NCBI GenBank assembly: GCA_016699405.1
Contig: CP064972.1
Coordinates: 1,457,501 to 1,521,500 of the forward strand
DNA: 64,000 nucleotides
DNA from: Holophagales bacterium
GTDB taxonomy: Bacteria > Acidobacteriota > Thermoanaerobaculia > Multivoradales > JAGPDF01
Direction: 5' to 3'
The notes beneath the pieces were generated by a model. The model was not told the origin of the DNA. It worked only from the letters and a program-made list of their open reading frames with translations, and made no database searches. Shown one piece after another: positions 49,095 through 58,515 of the stretch. The position numbers and the translations under genes are program-made. The stretch's first letter is position 1, and each line of letters opens with the position of its first letter.

Positions 49095-49438
49095 CCCGGT
49101 GGCCAGGCGAAGCGTCGACCGCCCAGCACGTGGACGTGGAGGTGGAAGACGGATTGCCCGGCGTCGCCGAGTGTGTTGGTGACCACGCGGAAGCCGCCAT
49201 GGTCGTGGCCGCGCTCGCGCGCCAGCCGCGCAGCGACCAGGTGCAGCCTGCCGAGCAGCGCCTCGTCGTCGGCTTTCGCGTCGAGCAGGCTCGCGAGGTG
49301 GCGGCGCGGGATCACCAGCAGGTGGGTCGGGGCCTGCGGGCTCAGATCCTCGAAGGCGAGGACGAGATCGTCCTCGTAGAGTCGACGGGCAGGAATCTCG
49401 CCGCTCGCGATCTTGCAGAAGATGCAGCTATCCGACAT
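49091..49438 (-). CDS. HIT-family nucleotide hydrolase (HinT-like)
   Basis: This 115-residue protein has the N-terminal CIFCKIASGEIPARRLYEDD block (zinc-type CxxC), THLLVIPRRHLASLLD and the histidine triad HLHVHVLGGRRF. HinT proteins hydrolyse adenosine phosphoramidates. It overlaps murA by 11 bp and the transglycosylase gene by 4 bp. Confidence 0.94.
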   Translation of the reverse strand: MSDSCIFCKIASGEIPARRLYEDDLVLAFEDLSPQAPTHLLVIPRRHLASLLDAKADDEALLGRLHLVAARLARERGHDHGGFRVVTNTLGDAGQSVFHLHVHVLGGRRFAWPPG

Positions 49439-50732
49439 GAGGCTCCTCCTTCGTCGAAGGCGGCGCGGCCAGGGACGAGCCGCTGAGTCGCTCGACCGTC
49501 GCGCCGAGCACGCCGAGCTTCGTCTCCATCGCCTCGTAGCCGCGATCGAGGTGGTAGATGCGGTCGACGATCGTCGTGCCGCGCGCCGCGAGGGCGGCGA
49601 GGACGAGCGAAGCCGAGGCGCGCAGGTCGGTGGCCATCACCGCGGCACCGGAGAGCGGCGTCGGACCGTGCACGCGGGCGAAACGGCCATCGAGCCGGAT
49701 GTCGGCGCCCATGCGGCCGAGCTCGGCCGCATGCTGGAAGCGATTCTCGAAGACACTTTCGCAGATGGTCGAAACGCCCCGCGCCTGGGTCATCAGCGCC
49801 ATGTACTGGGCCTGCAGGTCGGTGGGGAATCCGGGGAAGGGAGCGGTGAGAGCGTCGCGCGAGCGCAGCTCCCCGGAGCGGCGCACACGAATCGCCGTCC
49901 CCTCGGTCTCCACCTCGGCGCCGACCTCGCCGAGCTTCTCGAGCAGCGACGCCAAGGCTTCCGGATGCACGCCGTCGACCGTCACATCGCCGCCCGTCAG
50001 GGCGGCGCCGATCAGGTAGGTCCCGGCCTCGATGCGGTCGGCGATCACTGTGTGAGCACCGCCATCGAGGGCCTCGACGCCCTCGACGACCAGCGTCTCC
50101 TCGCCGATCCCCTCGATCTTGGCGCCCAAGGTGACGAGCAACCGGGCCAGGTCGTTGACCTCGGGTTCGCGCGCGCAGTTCTGCAGCACCGTCGTGCCGC
50201 GGGCGAGCACGGCCGCCATCAGCAGGTTCTCGGTGCCGGTGACGGTGACGGTCGAGAAGCGGAAGCGGGCGCCGACCAGGCGGGGCGCGACGACGTCGAC
50301 ATTTCCGTGCTCGAGTCGGACCTCGGCCCCCAGCGCGACGAGCCCGGCGAGGTGCTGGTCGATCGGGCGCACGCCGATGGCGCAGCCGCCGGGCAGCGAG
50401 ACGCGGGCGTGGCCACGCCGCGCCACGAGTGGACCGAGGACGAGAACGCTGGCCCGCATCGTCTTGACCAGCTCGTACGGGGCGTCGTCGAGGCAGGGCT
50501 CACCGGCGGGGGCGAAAGTGGTGACGTCGCCTTCCTCCTGCGATCCCTGGCCGAGATGCGCGAGCAGTCGTCGCAGGGTGGCGAGGTCGCGTACCTGCGG
50601 CAGGCGCTGGAGCCGCACGGGGCGGTCGGTGAGAAGGGTCGCGGCCATGGCCGGCAAGGCGGCGTTCTTCGCACCGCTGGCGGCCACCCGTCCGGCCAGG
50701 ACGGCCGGACCTGCGATACGGAATCGGTCCAT
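49428..50732 (-). CDS. murA: UDP-N-acetylglucosamine 1-carboxyvinyltransferase
   Basis: MurA catalyses the first committed step of peptidoglycan synthesis, transferring enolpyruvate from PEP to UDP-GlcNAc. The 434-residue product has SGAKNAALPAMAATLL at the start, the active-site Cys117 in LPGGCAIGVRPIDQHL, DRIEAGTYLIG, PFPGFPTDLQAQYMAL and ENRFQHAAELGRMGAD. Retaining Cys117 predicts fosfomycin sensitivity of the enzyme. The ATG at 50732 removes a long upstream extension. It starts 20 bp after prmC. Confidence 0.96.
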   Translation of the reverse strand: MDRFRIAGPAVLAGRVAASGAKNAALPAMAATLLTDRPVRLQRLPQVRDLATLRRLLAHLGQGSQEEGDVTTFAPAGEPCLDDAPYELVKTMRASVLVLGPLVARRGHARVSLPGGCAIGVRPIDQHLAGLVALGAEVRLEHGNVDVVAPRLVGARFRFSTVTVTGTENLLMAAVLARGTTVLQNCAREPEVNDLARLLVTLGAKIEGIGEETLVVEGVEALDGGAHTVIADRIEAGTYLIGAALTGGDVTVDGVHPEALASLLEKLGEVGAEVETEGTAIRVRRSGELRSRDALTAPFPGFPTDLQAQYMALMTQARGVSTICESVFENRFQHAAELGRMGADIRLDGRFARVHGPTPLSGAAVMATDLRASASLVLAALAARGTTIVDRIYHLDRGYEAMETKLGVLGATVERLSGSSLAAPPSTKEEPHVG

Positions 50733-50752
50733 GAGTGCTCCGGAGATCGAGG

Positions 50753-51604
50753 CTACGTTGCCCGGCGCCTTAGTACCACAACTCGTGGAATCCCGGCCAA
50801 GTCGGCGATCCAGTGTGCCGGCTCGAGCCGCGAGCGTTCGGCCATTTCCAGGACCGGATCGAGCTGGCCGGCGCCGATCTCGAAGGCGAGCCAGGCGGCC
50901 GGGGCGAGCGCTGGGCCGACCTCGAAGAGCAGGCGCTCGATCGTGTCGAGGCCGCGCTCTCCCGAGAAGAGTGCCAGGTGGGGCTCCTGGTCGCGGACCT
51001 CGGTCGAGATCGCCGACGCGTCGGCGAGCGCCAGGTACGGAGGATTCGAGACCACGAGATCGAAGCGGGAGAGCGCGAGACCGCGTCCGAGGTCGCTGGC
51101 GAGGAGTCGAACGCGGGAGCTCGCGCCGTGACGGTGGAGGTTGCCAGCCGCTACCGCCAGCGTAGCCGGAGAGAGATCCAGGGCGACACCCCGCGCCGCC
51201 GTCAGCTCGCAGGCGAGCGTGGTCGCGATACAGCCCGAACCGGTACCGAGGTCGAGGAAGTGCGGCTGCGGCGGGAGCGGGAGCGCGAGCGCCGCCTCGA
51301 TGAGGTGTTCGGTCTCCGGACGGGGCACCAGGACGCGCGCATCGACGCGGAAGCTCCGGCCCCAGAACTCGCGTTCGCCGAGCAGGTAGGCGACCGGCTC
51401 GCCGCACAGACGCCGTTCGAGGAGCTCGGCGAACCGCGCGGCGGCGGATGCGGAGATCGCATCGCCGTCGCCGCCGAGCAGGTCGACCTCGCGCTTTCCG
51501 AGCACGTGGGCGAGCAACAGGCGCGCCTCGCGCGGCGGCGCGTCGAACGGCGCGGCGGCGAGGCGGCGGCGTGCCGCGGCGAGCAGGGCGCGGACCGTCG
51601 TCAC
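50753..51604 (-). CDS. prmC: Peptide chain release factor N5-glutamine methyltransferase
   Basis: PrmC methylates the glutamine of the GGQ motif in release factors. The 283-residue product has VLVPRPETE, FLDLGTGSGCIATTLA (SAM loop) and the catalytic VSNPPYLA near residue 187. GTG at 51604 is preferred over a TTG 36 bp upstream because the family N-terminus starts there. It begins the operon prmC-murA-HIT-slt-ogt. Its substrate gene prfA is 1.04 kb away on the same strand with an unrelated plus-strand gene between them. Confidence 0.94.
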   Translation of the reverse strand: MTTVRALLAAARRRLAAAPFDAPPREARLLLAHVLGKREVDLLGGDGDAISASAAARFAELLERRLCGEPVAYLLGEREFWGRSFRVDARVLVPRPETEHLIEAALALPLPPQPHFLDLGTGSGCIATTLACELTAARGVALDLSPATLAVAAGNLHRHGASSRVRLLASDLGRGLALSRFDLVVSNPPYLALADASAISTEVRDQEPHLALFSGERGLDTIERLLFEVGPALAPAAWLAFEIGAGQLDPVLEMAERSRLEPAHWIADLAGIPRVVVLRRRAT

Positions 51605-51660
51605 GCCGGTGGTTCTATCGCTGCCTGGAGGTGGCGACAAGGGGGCGTCCGTGCATTGGG

Positions 51661-51672
51661 TAGACTGGGTCC
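51661..51672 (+). promoter_or_regulatory. TAGACT box directly before the DMT permease gene
   Basis: TAGACT (51661-51666) ends 6 nt before ATG 51673, which is too close for a Shine-Dalgarno. The arrangement is identical to the one before the MidA gene at 4265-4276. Confidence 0.4.
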
Positions 51673-52614
51673 ATGGTGCGATCGCGGCTCATTCTCGCCC
51701 TGCTCGCGGTCTACATCATCTGGGGATCGACCTACCTCGCGATTCGCTATGCCCTGGAGACGCTGCCGGCGTTCACCATGGCTGGAATGCGTTACGGGAT
51801 CTCCGGCCTGCTGCTCTATGCCTGGGGCCGATGGCACGAGGGCGTTCGTCCGGAGCGAGGGCAATGGCCGGCAGCGATCGGTATCGGTGCGCTCCTGATG
51901 CTCGGCGGACACGGCGGCGTCGTGTGGGCGCAGCAGTACGTTCCGTCGGGGCTCACGGCGCTGTTGGTCGCCACGGAGCCGCTCTGGATCGCCGTTCTCG
52001 GGTCGCTCGGCCCGTTCGGCTTCCGGCCGCGCTGGTCGACCGCCGCCGGGCTGCTCGTTGGCTTCGGCGGTGTGGCGCTGTTGATCGGCAATCCGTTCGG
52101 CACCGGAGTCCGGGCCGTCGACCCGCTCGGAGCCGCGGCGCTCGTGTTCGCCGCACTCTCCTGGGCGGTGGGCTCGCTGGCGGCCTCGCGCGCGGCGATG
52201 CCGCGTTCGATCTGGCTGACCAACGGCATGCAGCTGGCAAGCGGCGGAGCGTTGCTGGCGATCGCCGGGATGGTCCGCGGCGAGTGGGGCACGATCGACC
52301 CGGCGACCTTCTCGACCCGCTCGGTCGTCGCATTCTTCTACCTGATGATCTTCGGCACCCTGATCGGCTTCTCGGCCTACGGGTGGCTCCTGCGGAATGC
52401 CCATCCGACGCTCGCTTCGACCTACGCCTTCGTCAACCCGGTGATCGCCGTGCTGCTCGGCTGGCTCGTCGCCGGAGAGACGCTCTCCGTTCGCATCCTG
52501 GTGGCCGCGGCACTGATCCTGGTGGCGGTCGTGCTCATCGTGCTCGTGCCGTCGCGGCCTGGCGCCACGGCGGAGGCGGGAGCGCCGGCACTCGGCCCTG
52601 GCGGCGAAGTCTGA
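51673..52614 (+). CDS. EamA/DMT-family permease
   Basis: This 313-residue inner-membrane protein has about ten helices in two EamA repeats. The first begins YIIWGSTYLAIRYALETLP. The second ends FVNPVIAVLLGWLVAGETLS, followed by a final helix with ALILVAVVLIVLV. It is YedA/RhaT-like; the substrate is unknown. It lies on the plus strand between prmC and prfA, both on the minus strand, and converges on prfA with a 28-bp gap. Confidence 0.9.
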   Translation: MVRSRLILALLAVYIIWGSTYLAIRYALETLPAFTMAGMRYGISGLLLYAWGRWHEGVRPERGQWPAAIGIGALLMLGGHGGVVWAQQYVPSGLTALLVATEPLWIAVLGSLGPFGFRPRWSTAAGLLVGFGGVALLIGNPFGTGVRAVDPLGAAALVFAALSWAVGSLAASRAAMPRSIWLTNGMQLASGGALLAIAGMVRGEWGTIDPATFSTRSVVAFFYLMIFGTLIGFSAYGWLLRNAHPTLASTYAFVNPVIAVLLGWLVAGETLSVRILVAAALILVAVVLIVLVPSRPGATAEAGAPALGPGGEV

Positions 52615-52642
52615 AGTCGAAGTCGGGAGCTGCGCAGGCCGA

Positions 52643-53728
<1,086 letters not shown>

Positions 53729-53750
53729 GGGTCAGGGGGAGAGGGCGAAT

Positions 53751-53785
53751 CGCCGCCGGGGCAGGTGCGAAAGCGCCCGGCGGCG
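53751..53785 (-). terminator. Hairpin between rpmE and prfA
   Basis: A perfect 10-bp inverted repeat CGCCGCCGGG/CCCGGCGGCG (53751-53760 and 53776-53785, 15-nt loop) lies between rpmE and prfA. No T tract follows on the minus strand. It may terminate part of the rpmE transcript or set the ratio of L31 to RF1. Confidence 0.45.
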
Positions 53786-53796
53786 GAGCCGGGTGC

Positions 53797-54000
53797 TCAG
53801 GCGGTGCGCTGGTAGCGGCGGTTGAAGCGCTCGACGCGACCCGCCGTGTCGATCAGCTTCTGCTTGCCGGTGAAGAACGGGTGGCAGGCGTTGCAGATCT
53901 CGAGCCGCAGCTCCTTCTTCGTGGAGTGCGTCTCGAAGGTGTTGCCACAGGCGCAAACCGCCGTGACCCGGTACATCTTCGGATGGATGTTCTCTTTCAT
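53797..54000 (-). CDS. rpmE: 50S ribosomal protein L31, zinc-binding type
   Basis: This 67-residue ribosomal protein has MKENIHPKMYRVTAVCACG at the start and CNACHPFFTGKQKLIDTAGR in the middle, giving the zinc-binding Cys set (C+ form). Its length is typical. AAGGA lies 8 nt before the ATG at 54000. It has its own promoter upstream and is followed on the same strand by prfA. Confidence 0.96.
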   Translation of the reverse strand: MKENIHPKMYRVTAVCACGNTFETHSTKKELRLEICNACHPFFTGKQKLIDTAGRVERFNRRYQRTA

Positions 54001-54051
54001 GGTCGGAGTCCTTCGGGCCGCCGGTCCCGCCGCGCGGGCCCGGAACCCGGC

Positions 54052-54080
54052 ATTCTAGCCGGAGGGGGCGGGTCTGTCCA
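54052..54080 (-). promoter_or_regulatory. Sigma70-type promoter for rpmE
   Basis: On the minus strand, TGGACA (54075-54080), a 17-bp spacer and TAGAAT (54052-54057) predict a start near 54045, about 45 nt before the rpmE ATG. Confidence 0.6.
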
Positions 54081-54133
54081 TGCCGGACCGTGGGCCGAGG
54101 GGTCCGGGTGACCGGTTCTGCCCCCAGATCGGG

Positions 54134-55510
54134 TCAGGCGGAGGTGCCCTCGGCCGAGATATTCAGCCGCTTCATCATCTCGTGGAGGGTCGTCGGCTTG
54201 ACCCGCAAGAGCTCGGCAGCGCGCTTCTGTACCCCTCCAGCGCTTTGCAGGGCCCGGACGATCATCTGCCGCTCGTAGGAGGCCATCGCTTCCTTGAGCG
54301 ATACCCCTTCGGGGGGCAGGGGGATGGCCGTCGGTTCGCTCGCCGAACGCCGCAGGGTGGCCGGGAGCAGGTCGACGTCGAGCACCTCGCCCTCCGAGAG
54401 CACCACGGCGCGCTCGACCACGTTCTCGAGCTCGCGGACGTTGCCCGGCCAGCGATAGTCGAGCAGCAGCTCCATGGCGCGTGGGGCGATGTCCCGCAAC
54501 GGCTTGTCGTTCTCCGCCGCGAAGCGGGCGAGGAAGTGGCGGGCGAGCAGCGGGATGTCCTCGCGCCGATCGCGCATCGGCGGGAGCTGGATGGTGATGA
54601 CGTTCAACCGGTAGTAGAGATCCTCGCGAAATGCCCCCTGGCGCACCGAGGCCTCGAGCTCCGCGTTGGTCGCCGCGATGATCCGCACGTCGACTCGCAG
54701 GGTCTCGATCCCGCCGAGCCGCATGAACTCCTTCTCCTGGATGACGCGCAGCAGCTTGGCCTGCGTCTCGAGGGGGATGTTGCCGATCTCGTCGAAGAAG
54801 ATCGAGCCGTTGTTGGCCAGCTCGAAGAGCCCCTTCTTGTTGGCGATCGCTCCGGTGAAGGCGCCACGCACGTGTCCGAAGAGGTTGCTCTCGAGCAGGT
54901 CCGGCGGCATCGAGCCGGAGTTGACGGTGATGAACGGCCCTTGCGACCGGCGGCTGTGCTGGTGGATCGCCTTGGCGACGAGCTCCTTGCCAGTACCGCT
55001 TTCGCCGAGGATCAGGATATTGCTCTTGGCCGGTGCGGCGAGCCGCACGAGGTCGAAGACCTGCTGCATTTCGCGGCTCTTGCCGATCAGGTTGTCGAGC
55101 CCGAATCGTTGCCCGAGCTTCTCGCGCAAGGCCCGGTTCTCGACCCAGAGCCGGCGCTGCTCGAGCCCGCGCCGCACGGTGAGCAGGACCTCTTCGTTCT
55201 TGAACGGCTTCGGAATGTAGTGGAAGGCGCCCTCGCGCATCGCCTCGATCGCACCTTCGATCGAGGAGTAGGCGGTCACCACGATCACCACCTGGTCCGG
55301 GTCACGCCCCTTGAGCTGGCGCAGAACCTCGATGCCGGACATCCCTGGAAGCATCAGGTCGAGGAGCACGAGATCGATCTCTTCGCGCTCGAGCACCAGC
55401 AGCGCGTCCTCCCCTGTCCGCGCGACGACCGGGTTGTACCCTTCGCGGCGGAGCAGGACGGAAAGGACGTCCTGCAGTACTTCTTCGTCGTCGACGATGA
55501 GGATGTTCAT
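54134..55510 (-). CDS. NtrC-family sigma54-dependent response regulator
   Basis: This 458-residue activator has a receiver domain (phospho-acceptor D51 in VLLDLMLPGMSG, K near 101 in PKPF). An AAA+ domain has Walker A GESGTGKE and the sigma54-contact loop GAFTGA, followed by FDEIGNIPLETQAKLLRVIQ. A Fis-type HTH closes the protein (GGVQKRAAELLRVKPTTLHE). It overlaps the histidine kinase gene by 4 bp, so the two form a two-component system. Its target promoters would be sigma54-type; none is convincingly visible in the window. Confidence 0.95.
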   Translation of the reverse strand: MNILIVDDEEVLQDVLSVLLRREGYNPVVARTGEDALLVLEREEIDLVLLDLMLPGMSGIEVLRQLKGRDPDQVVIVVTAYSSIEGAIEAMREGAFHYIPKPFKNEEVLLTVRRGLEQRRLWVENRALREKLGQRFGLDNLIGKSREMQQVFDLVRLAAPAKSNILILGESGTGKELVAKAIHQHSRRSQGPFITVNSGSMPPDLLESNLFGHVRGAFTGAIANKKGLFELANNGSIFFDEIGNIPLETQAKLLRVIQEKEFMRLGGIETLRVDVRIIAATNAELEASVRQGAFREDLYYRLNVITIQLPPMRDRREDIPLLARHFLARFAAENDKPLRDIAPRAMELLLDYRWPGNVRELENVVERAVVLSEGEVLDVDLLPATLRRSASEPTAIPLPPEGVSLKEAMASYERQMIVRALQSAGGVQKRAAELLRVKPTTLHEMMKRLNISAEGTSA

Positions 55511-58278
55511 GAGGCGGGCAGCGTGCCGGGGGACTCCTGCCGGGGCAGCACGACGGTGAAGCGAGTCCCTTCTCCGGGTCGGCTGTCCACCCCGATGCGC
55601 CCGCTGTGCTGGGCAACGATCTGCTGGCTGATCGCGAGGCCGAGTCCGGTCCCGCCCTGGCCCGCCTTGGTGGTGAAGAAAGGCTGGAAGATCTTGTCGA
55701 GGAGCTCGGGGGGAACCCCGTGGCCGCTGTCAGTGACGACAAGCTGGGCCATCGTGGCGTCAGCCGAGAGCTCGACGACGAGCGAGCCGCCGCCCGGCAT
55801 CGCGTCGACGGCATTGAGAAGAAGATTGGTCACGACTTGTTGCAGCTCCCCTTCGTTGCCGAGCACGTGAATCGGCTCGGCCGGGGCATCGTACCGGAAT
55901 CGGATCCCCCTCCGGGAGAAGCGCTCGCGAAGCAGATCGGCACAGTCGCCAATCACCGCGCCGACCTCGAGCAAACCCTTCTCGCCGCCGCGCTGCCGGG
56001 CGAAATCGAGAAGGCCGTTGACGATGCGGGCGGCGCGGAAGGTCTGGCGCTCGACCTTCTGCAGCAGCTCGCGCCGCGGGTCGCCTTCCGGTGTGTCGGC
56101 GAGCAGGAGCTGTGCGTAGCTCGAGATGCCGGTCAGCGGCGTGTTGACCTCGTGCGCGACGCCGGCGGCGAGCAGGCCGATGGCGGCAAGGCGGTCCTGC
56201 TCCTTGAGCGCCGCCTCCATCTTGACCCGGTCGCTGACGTCCTGCACGACGAGGATCCGTCCCCCGGGGCCGTCGCTCGAGCGCATCGCCGCGACACCGA
56301 CCTGCAGATGCCGCACCTCGCCGTCCGGCGCGCTCCACTCGACCTGCCAGGACGGGGAGCCGGGCGCCGGGATCCCCGTCACCGGGAGGATGTCGCCGAT
56401 CGGCAATCCGACGAGGCCAGCCGCCGAGCGCTCGACGAGCGCTGCAAACGCCTCGTTGACCTGGCGGATGTGCGCGCTCTCGTCGATGACGGCGATGCCG
56501 GCCGGAGACGATTCGATGATTCGCTCGTTGTGGCGCTGCAGGTCGGTGACCTGTTCGAGCTGATGCTGAACCTGATCGAGCAGCTGCGCGTTCTCCACCG
56601 CGAGTGCGGCCTGGTCGAGCAGCGAGCGCACCAGATCGAGATCCTCGCTGTTGAGCGGAACGCCCGAGCCCTTGGGTCCGACCAGCAGCAGACCGATCGG
56701 CTTCTGGCGGACGACGAGCGGGAAGAGATAGCGCACGCCGTTCTCCGCCAGCCGCCGGAAGGCGGTGCGATCGCCGGGAAAGCCGTCGGCCGGGAAGATC
56801 GCCCGATGCGGAGTGCTCCAGATTCCTGACGGGAGATCGGCGAGATCGATCGCCGGAGTCGAGCGGGAGCCGGCGAAGGCGGCCTCGAGTCGGCCGCCGC
56901 GCGAGAGCAGGAGCTCGACGCGATCGAGCTCCAACGCGTCGGCGAGCTCGGCGACGAGGACTCGCGCGAGCCGATCGAGATCGCGTTCGTGGAGCAGCTC
57001 GCGACCGAGCTGAGCGAGCGCGCGGCGCCGCCGGAACGCGGCACCGTACTGCAGCCGCTCGAACACCGAGCTGACACGCCGCTGCGCCGGAACGACGAGA
57101 GCCGCGATGCCGAGCCCCGCGGCGAAGGAGGCGGCGTCGCGCGAGAGTCCCCAGCTTTCCGGCAGGACGCGGCGGATGAACAGGTCGAGCAGCGCGAAGC
57201 TCCCGAGGCCGACGAAGAGAGTCAGGCCGTAGGAGAGCCCGTCGCGCACCATCACGCCGAGATCGAAGAGCCGGTAGCGGAGCAGCGCCCAGGAGAAAGC
57301 CACCGGGACGAAAGCGAGCGGCAGGACCGAGAGCACGACGACCACCGGAGGCCAGTGGACGCCGACGACCGTCGGCAACAGGTAGAGCGCGGCGAACGGC
57401 AGATAGCCGGCGACGGCCCCGACGGCGAGCCACTGCATCTGCCGTCGCGACTCCCACTCGGCCACCTGGCGGAGGCCGACGACCAGACCGGCGGCGGCCA
57501 GGACCGTGAAGAGGGCGATGTGGGCGAGGTCGAGTCGATCGAGCGCACGGATCGTCGCCGCGGTGGGTGGGCCGATCCAGAGCCTGCCGTGGGCGGCGGC
57601 GAGATCGAGATTGGCGGCGAACAGCAGGGCGCCGGGCAGATAGGCCCAGGGGAGCAGCCGGCGAATTCGCGAATGACGAGCGGGGACGCCGGGGATCGCC
57701 AGGAAGAGGTGCAGGGCGAGCGGCGGCAGCAGGCCGCGCGCGGCGGCCTCGACGAGGTAGAGGAGCTTGCCCAGCGCGTCGAGCGGATAGACGGGCGAGA
57801 AGACGTAGACGACGGCCGAGGCGAGCGCCCAGAGGAAGAAGAGCTGGCCTTGCGGTGTCCGCCAGAGAGCGAAGAGTCCGATGCCGAAGTAGACGAGGCC
57901 GAGAAACGCGAGGACGAGGTAGGGGAGATCGAGCGCGATCGGTGGGCGCCGGTAGTCGGCCTCGATCAGTTGCTCGCCGCGCAGGATGACCAGGTGGGCG
58001 CTCTCCTGGTCGCGCAGGTGACGCTCGATCGCTTGGGCTCCAGAAGTGGCCGCCTGGCCGTCGACGAGCAGGATGCGGTCGCCCGCCGCGAGCCCGGTCG
58101 TCGAGTCTTCGACCGACACCACGCGCAGATGATCGGCGCCGGCCGCGGCGCGGAACCCCAACGGTTGGAAGGAGACCAGCTTGCGGTGAAAGCTGACCCC
58201 GGCGAGCGCGAGGCAGATCGCCCCGAGGAGCAGGAAGGCCAGGGCGAGAGCCCGTCGAGCGGGCTTTCCGGCGTTCAT
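55507..58278 (-). CDS. Membrane sensor histidine kinase with PDZ-like, GAF and PAS domains
   Basis: This 923-residue sensor has an N-terminal helix, then a PDZ-like domain (about 40-110; LAAGDRILLVDGQAATSG), then about eight more membrane helices to residue 380. A GAF-type domain follows (about 420-560) with a short coiled link, then a PAS domain (about 585-690; RIIESSPAGIAVIDESAHIR). HisKA comes next with the phospho-His in AAGVAHEVNTPLTG, and then HATPase (NLLLNAVDAMPGGGSL, DSGHGVPPELLDKIFQPFFT). It overlaps the NtrC-type regulator by 4 bp. The ligand is unknown. Confidence 0.92.
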   Translation of the reverse strand: MNAGKPARRALALAFLLLGAICLALAGVSFHRKLVSFQPLGFRAAAGADHLRVVSVEDSTTGLAAGDRILLVDGQAATSGAQAIERHLRDQESAHLVILRGEQLIEADYRRPPIALDLPYLVLAFLGLVYFGIGLFALWRTPQGQLFFLWALASAVVYVFSPVYPLDALGKLLYLVEAAARGLLPPLALHLFLAIPGVPARHSRIRRLLPWAYLPGALLFAANLDLAAAHGRLWIGPPTAATIRALDRLDLAHIALFTVLAAAGLVVGLRQVAEWESRRQMQWLAVGAVAGYLPFAALYLLPTVVGVHWPPVVVVLSVLPLAFVPVAFSWALLRYRLFDLGVMVRDGLSYGLTLFVGLGSFALLDLFIRRVLPESWGLSRDAASFAAGLGIAALVVPAQRRVSSVFERLQYGAAFRRRRALAQLGRELLHERDLDRLARVLVAELADALELDRVELLLSRGGRLEAAFAGSRSTPAIDLADLPSGIWSTPHRAIFPADGFPGDRTAFRRLAENGVRYLFPLVVRQKPIGLLLVGPKGSGVPLNSEDLDLVRSLLDQAALAVENAQLLDQVQHQLEQVTDLQRHNERIIESSPAGIAVIDESAHIRQVNEAFAALVERSAAGLVGLPIGDILPVTGIPAPGSPSWQVEWSAPDGEVRHLQVGVAAMRSSDGPGGRILVVQDVSDRVKMEAALKEQDRLAAIGLLAAGVAHEVNTPLTGISSYAQLLLADTPEGDPRRELLQKVERQTFRAARIVNGLLDFARQRGGEKGLLEVGAVIGDCADLLRERFSRRGIRFRYDAPAEPIHVLGNEGELQQVVTNLLLNAVDAMPGGGSLVVELSADATMAQLVVTDSGHGVPPELLDKIFQPFFTTKAGQGGTGLGLAISQQIVAQHSGRIGVDSRPGEGTRFTVVLPRQESPGTLPAS

Positions 58279-58515
58279 GGTGTCGCTGGGGCTTCGAGCC
58301 TCACGAATTCGACATGTAGCACGCTCCGTGCCACCGTCGCAGCTGGCTGAATCGCCTCGAGAGCGTTCATTCCAGGGGATTTCCGCGATGCCGATGGAAT
58401 CGTTTGGAGAGGATCCAGTGGATTGGATCCAAGGATAGGGAGCGCCAGACTCCCGAAAACGGCAATTCGGGCCGATCGAGCGAGGGGCGGGATCGTCGAG
58501 AACGGGCGGGTGGGG

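Noticed and set aside
58411..58430. GGATCC...GGATCC near the kinase gene, as a possible operator or junction.
   Set aside because: Two six-base palindromes close together can occur by chance; no matching promoter or repeat elsewhere supports it.
58279..58515. Possible 86-codon minus-strand gene between the histidine kinase and the outer-membrane protein.
   Set aside because: It overlaps both neighbours, has no ribosome-binding site and no recognisable motif; the gap is treated as non-coding.
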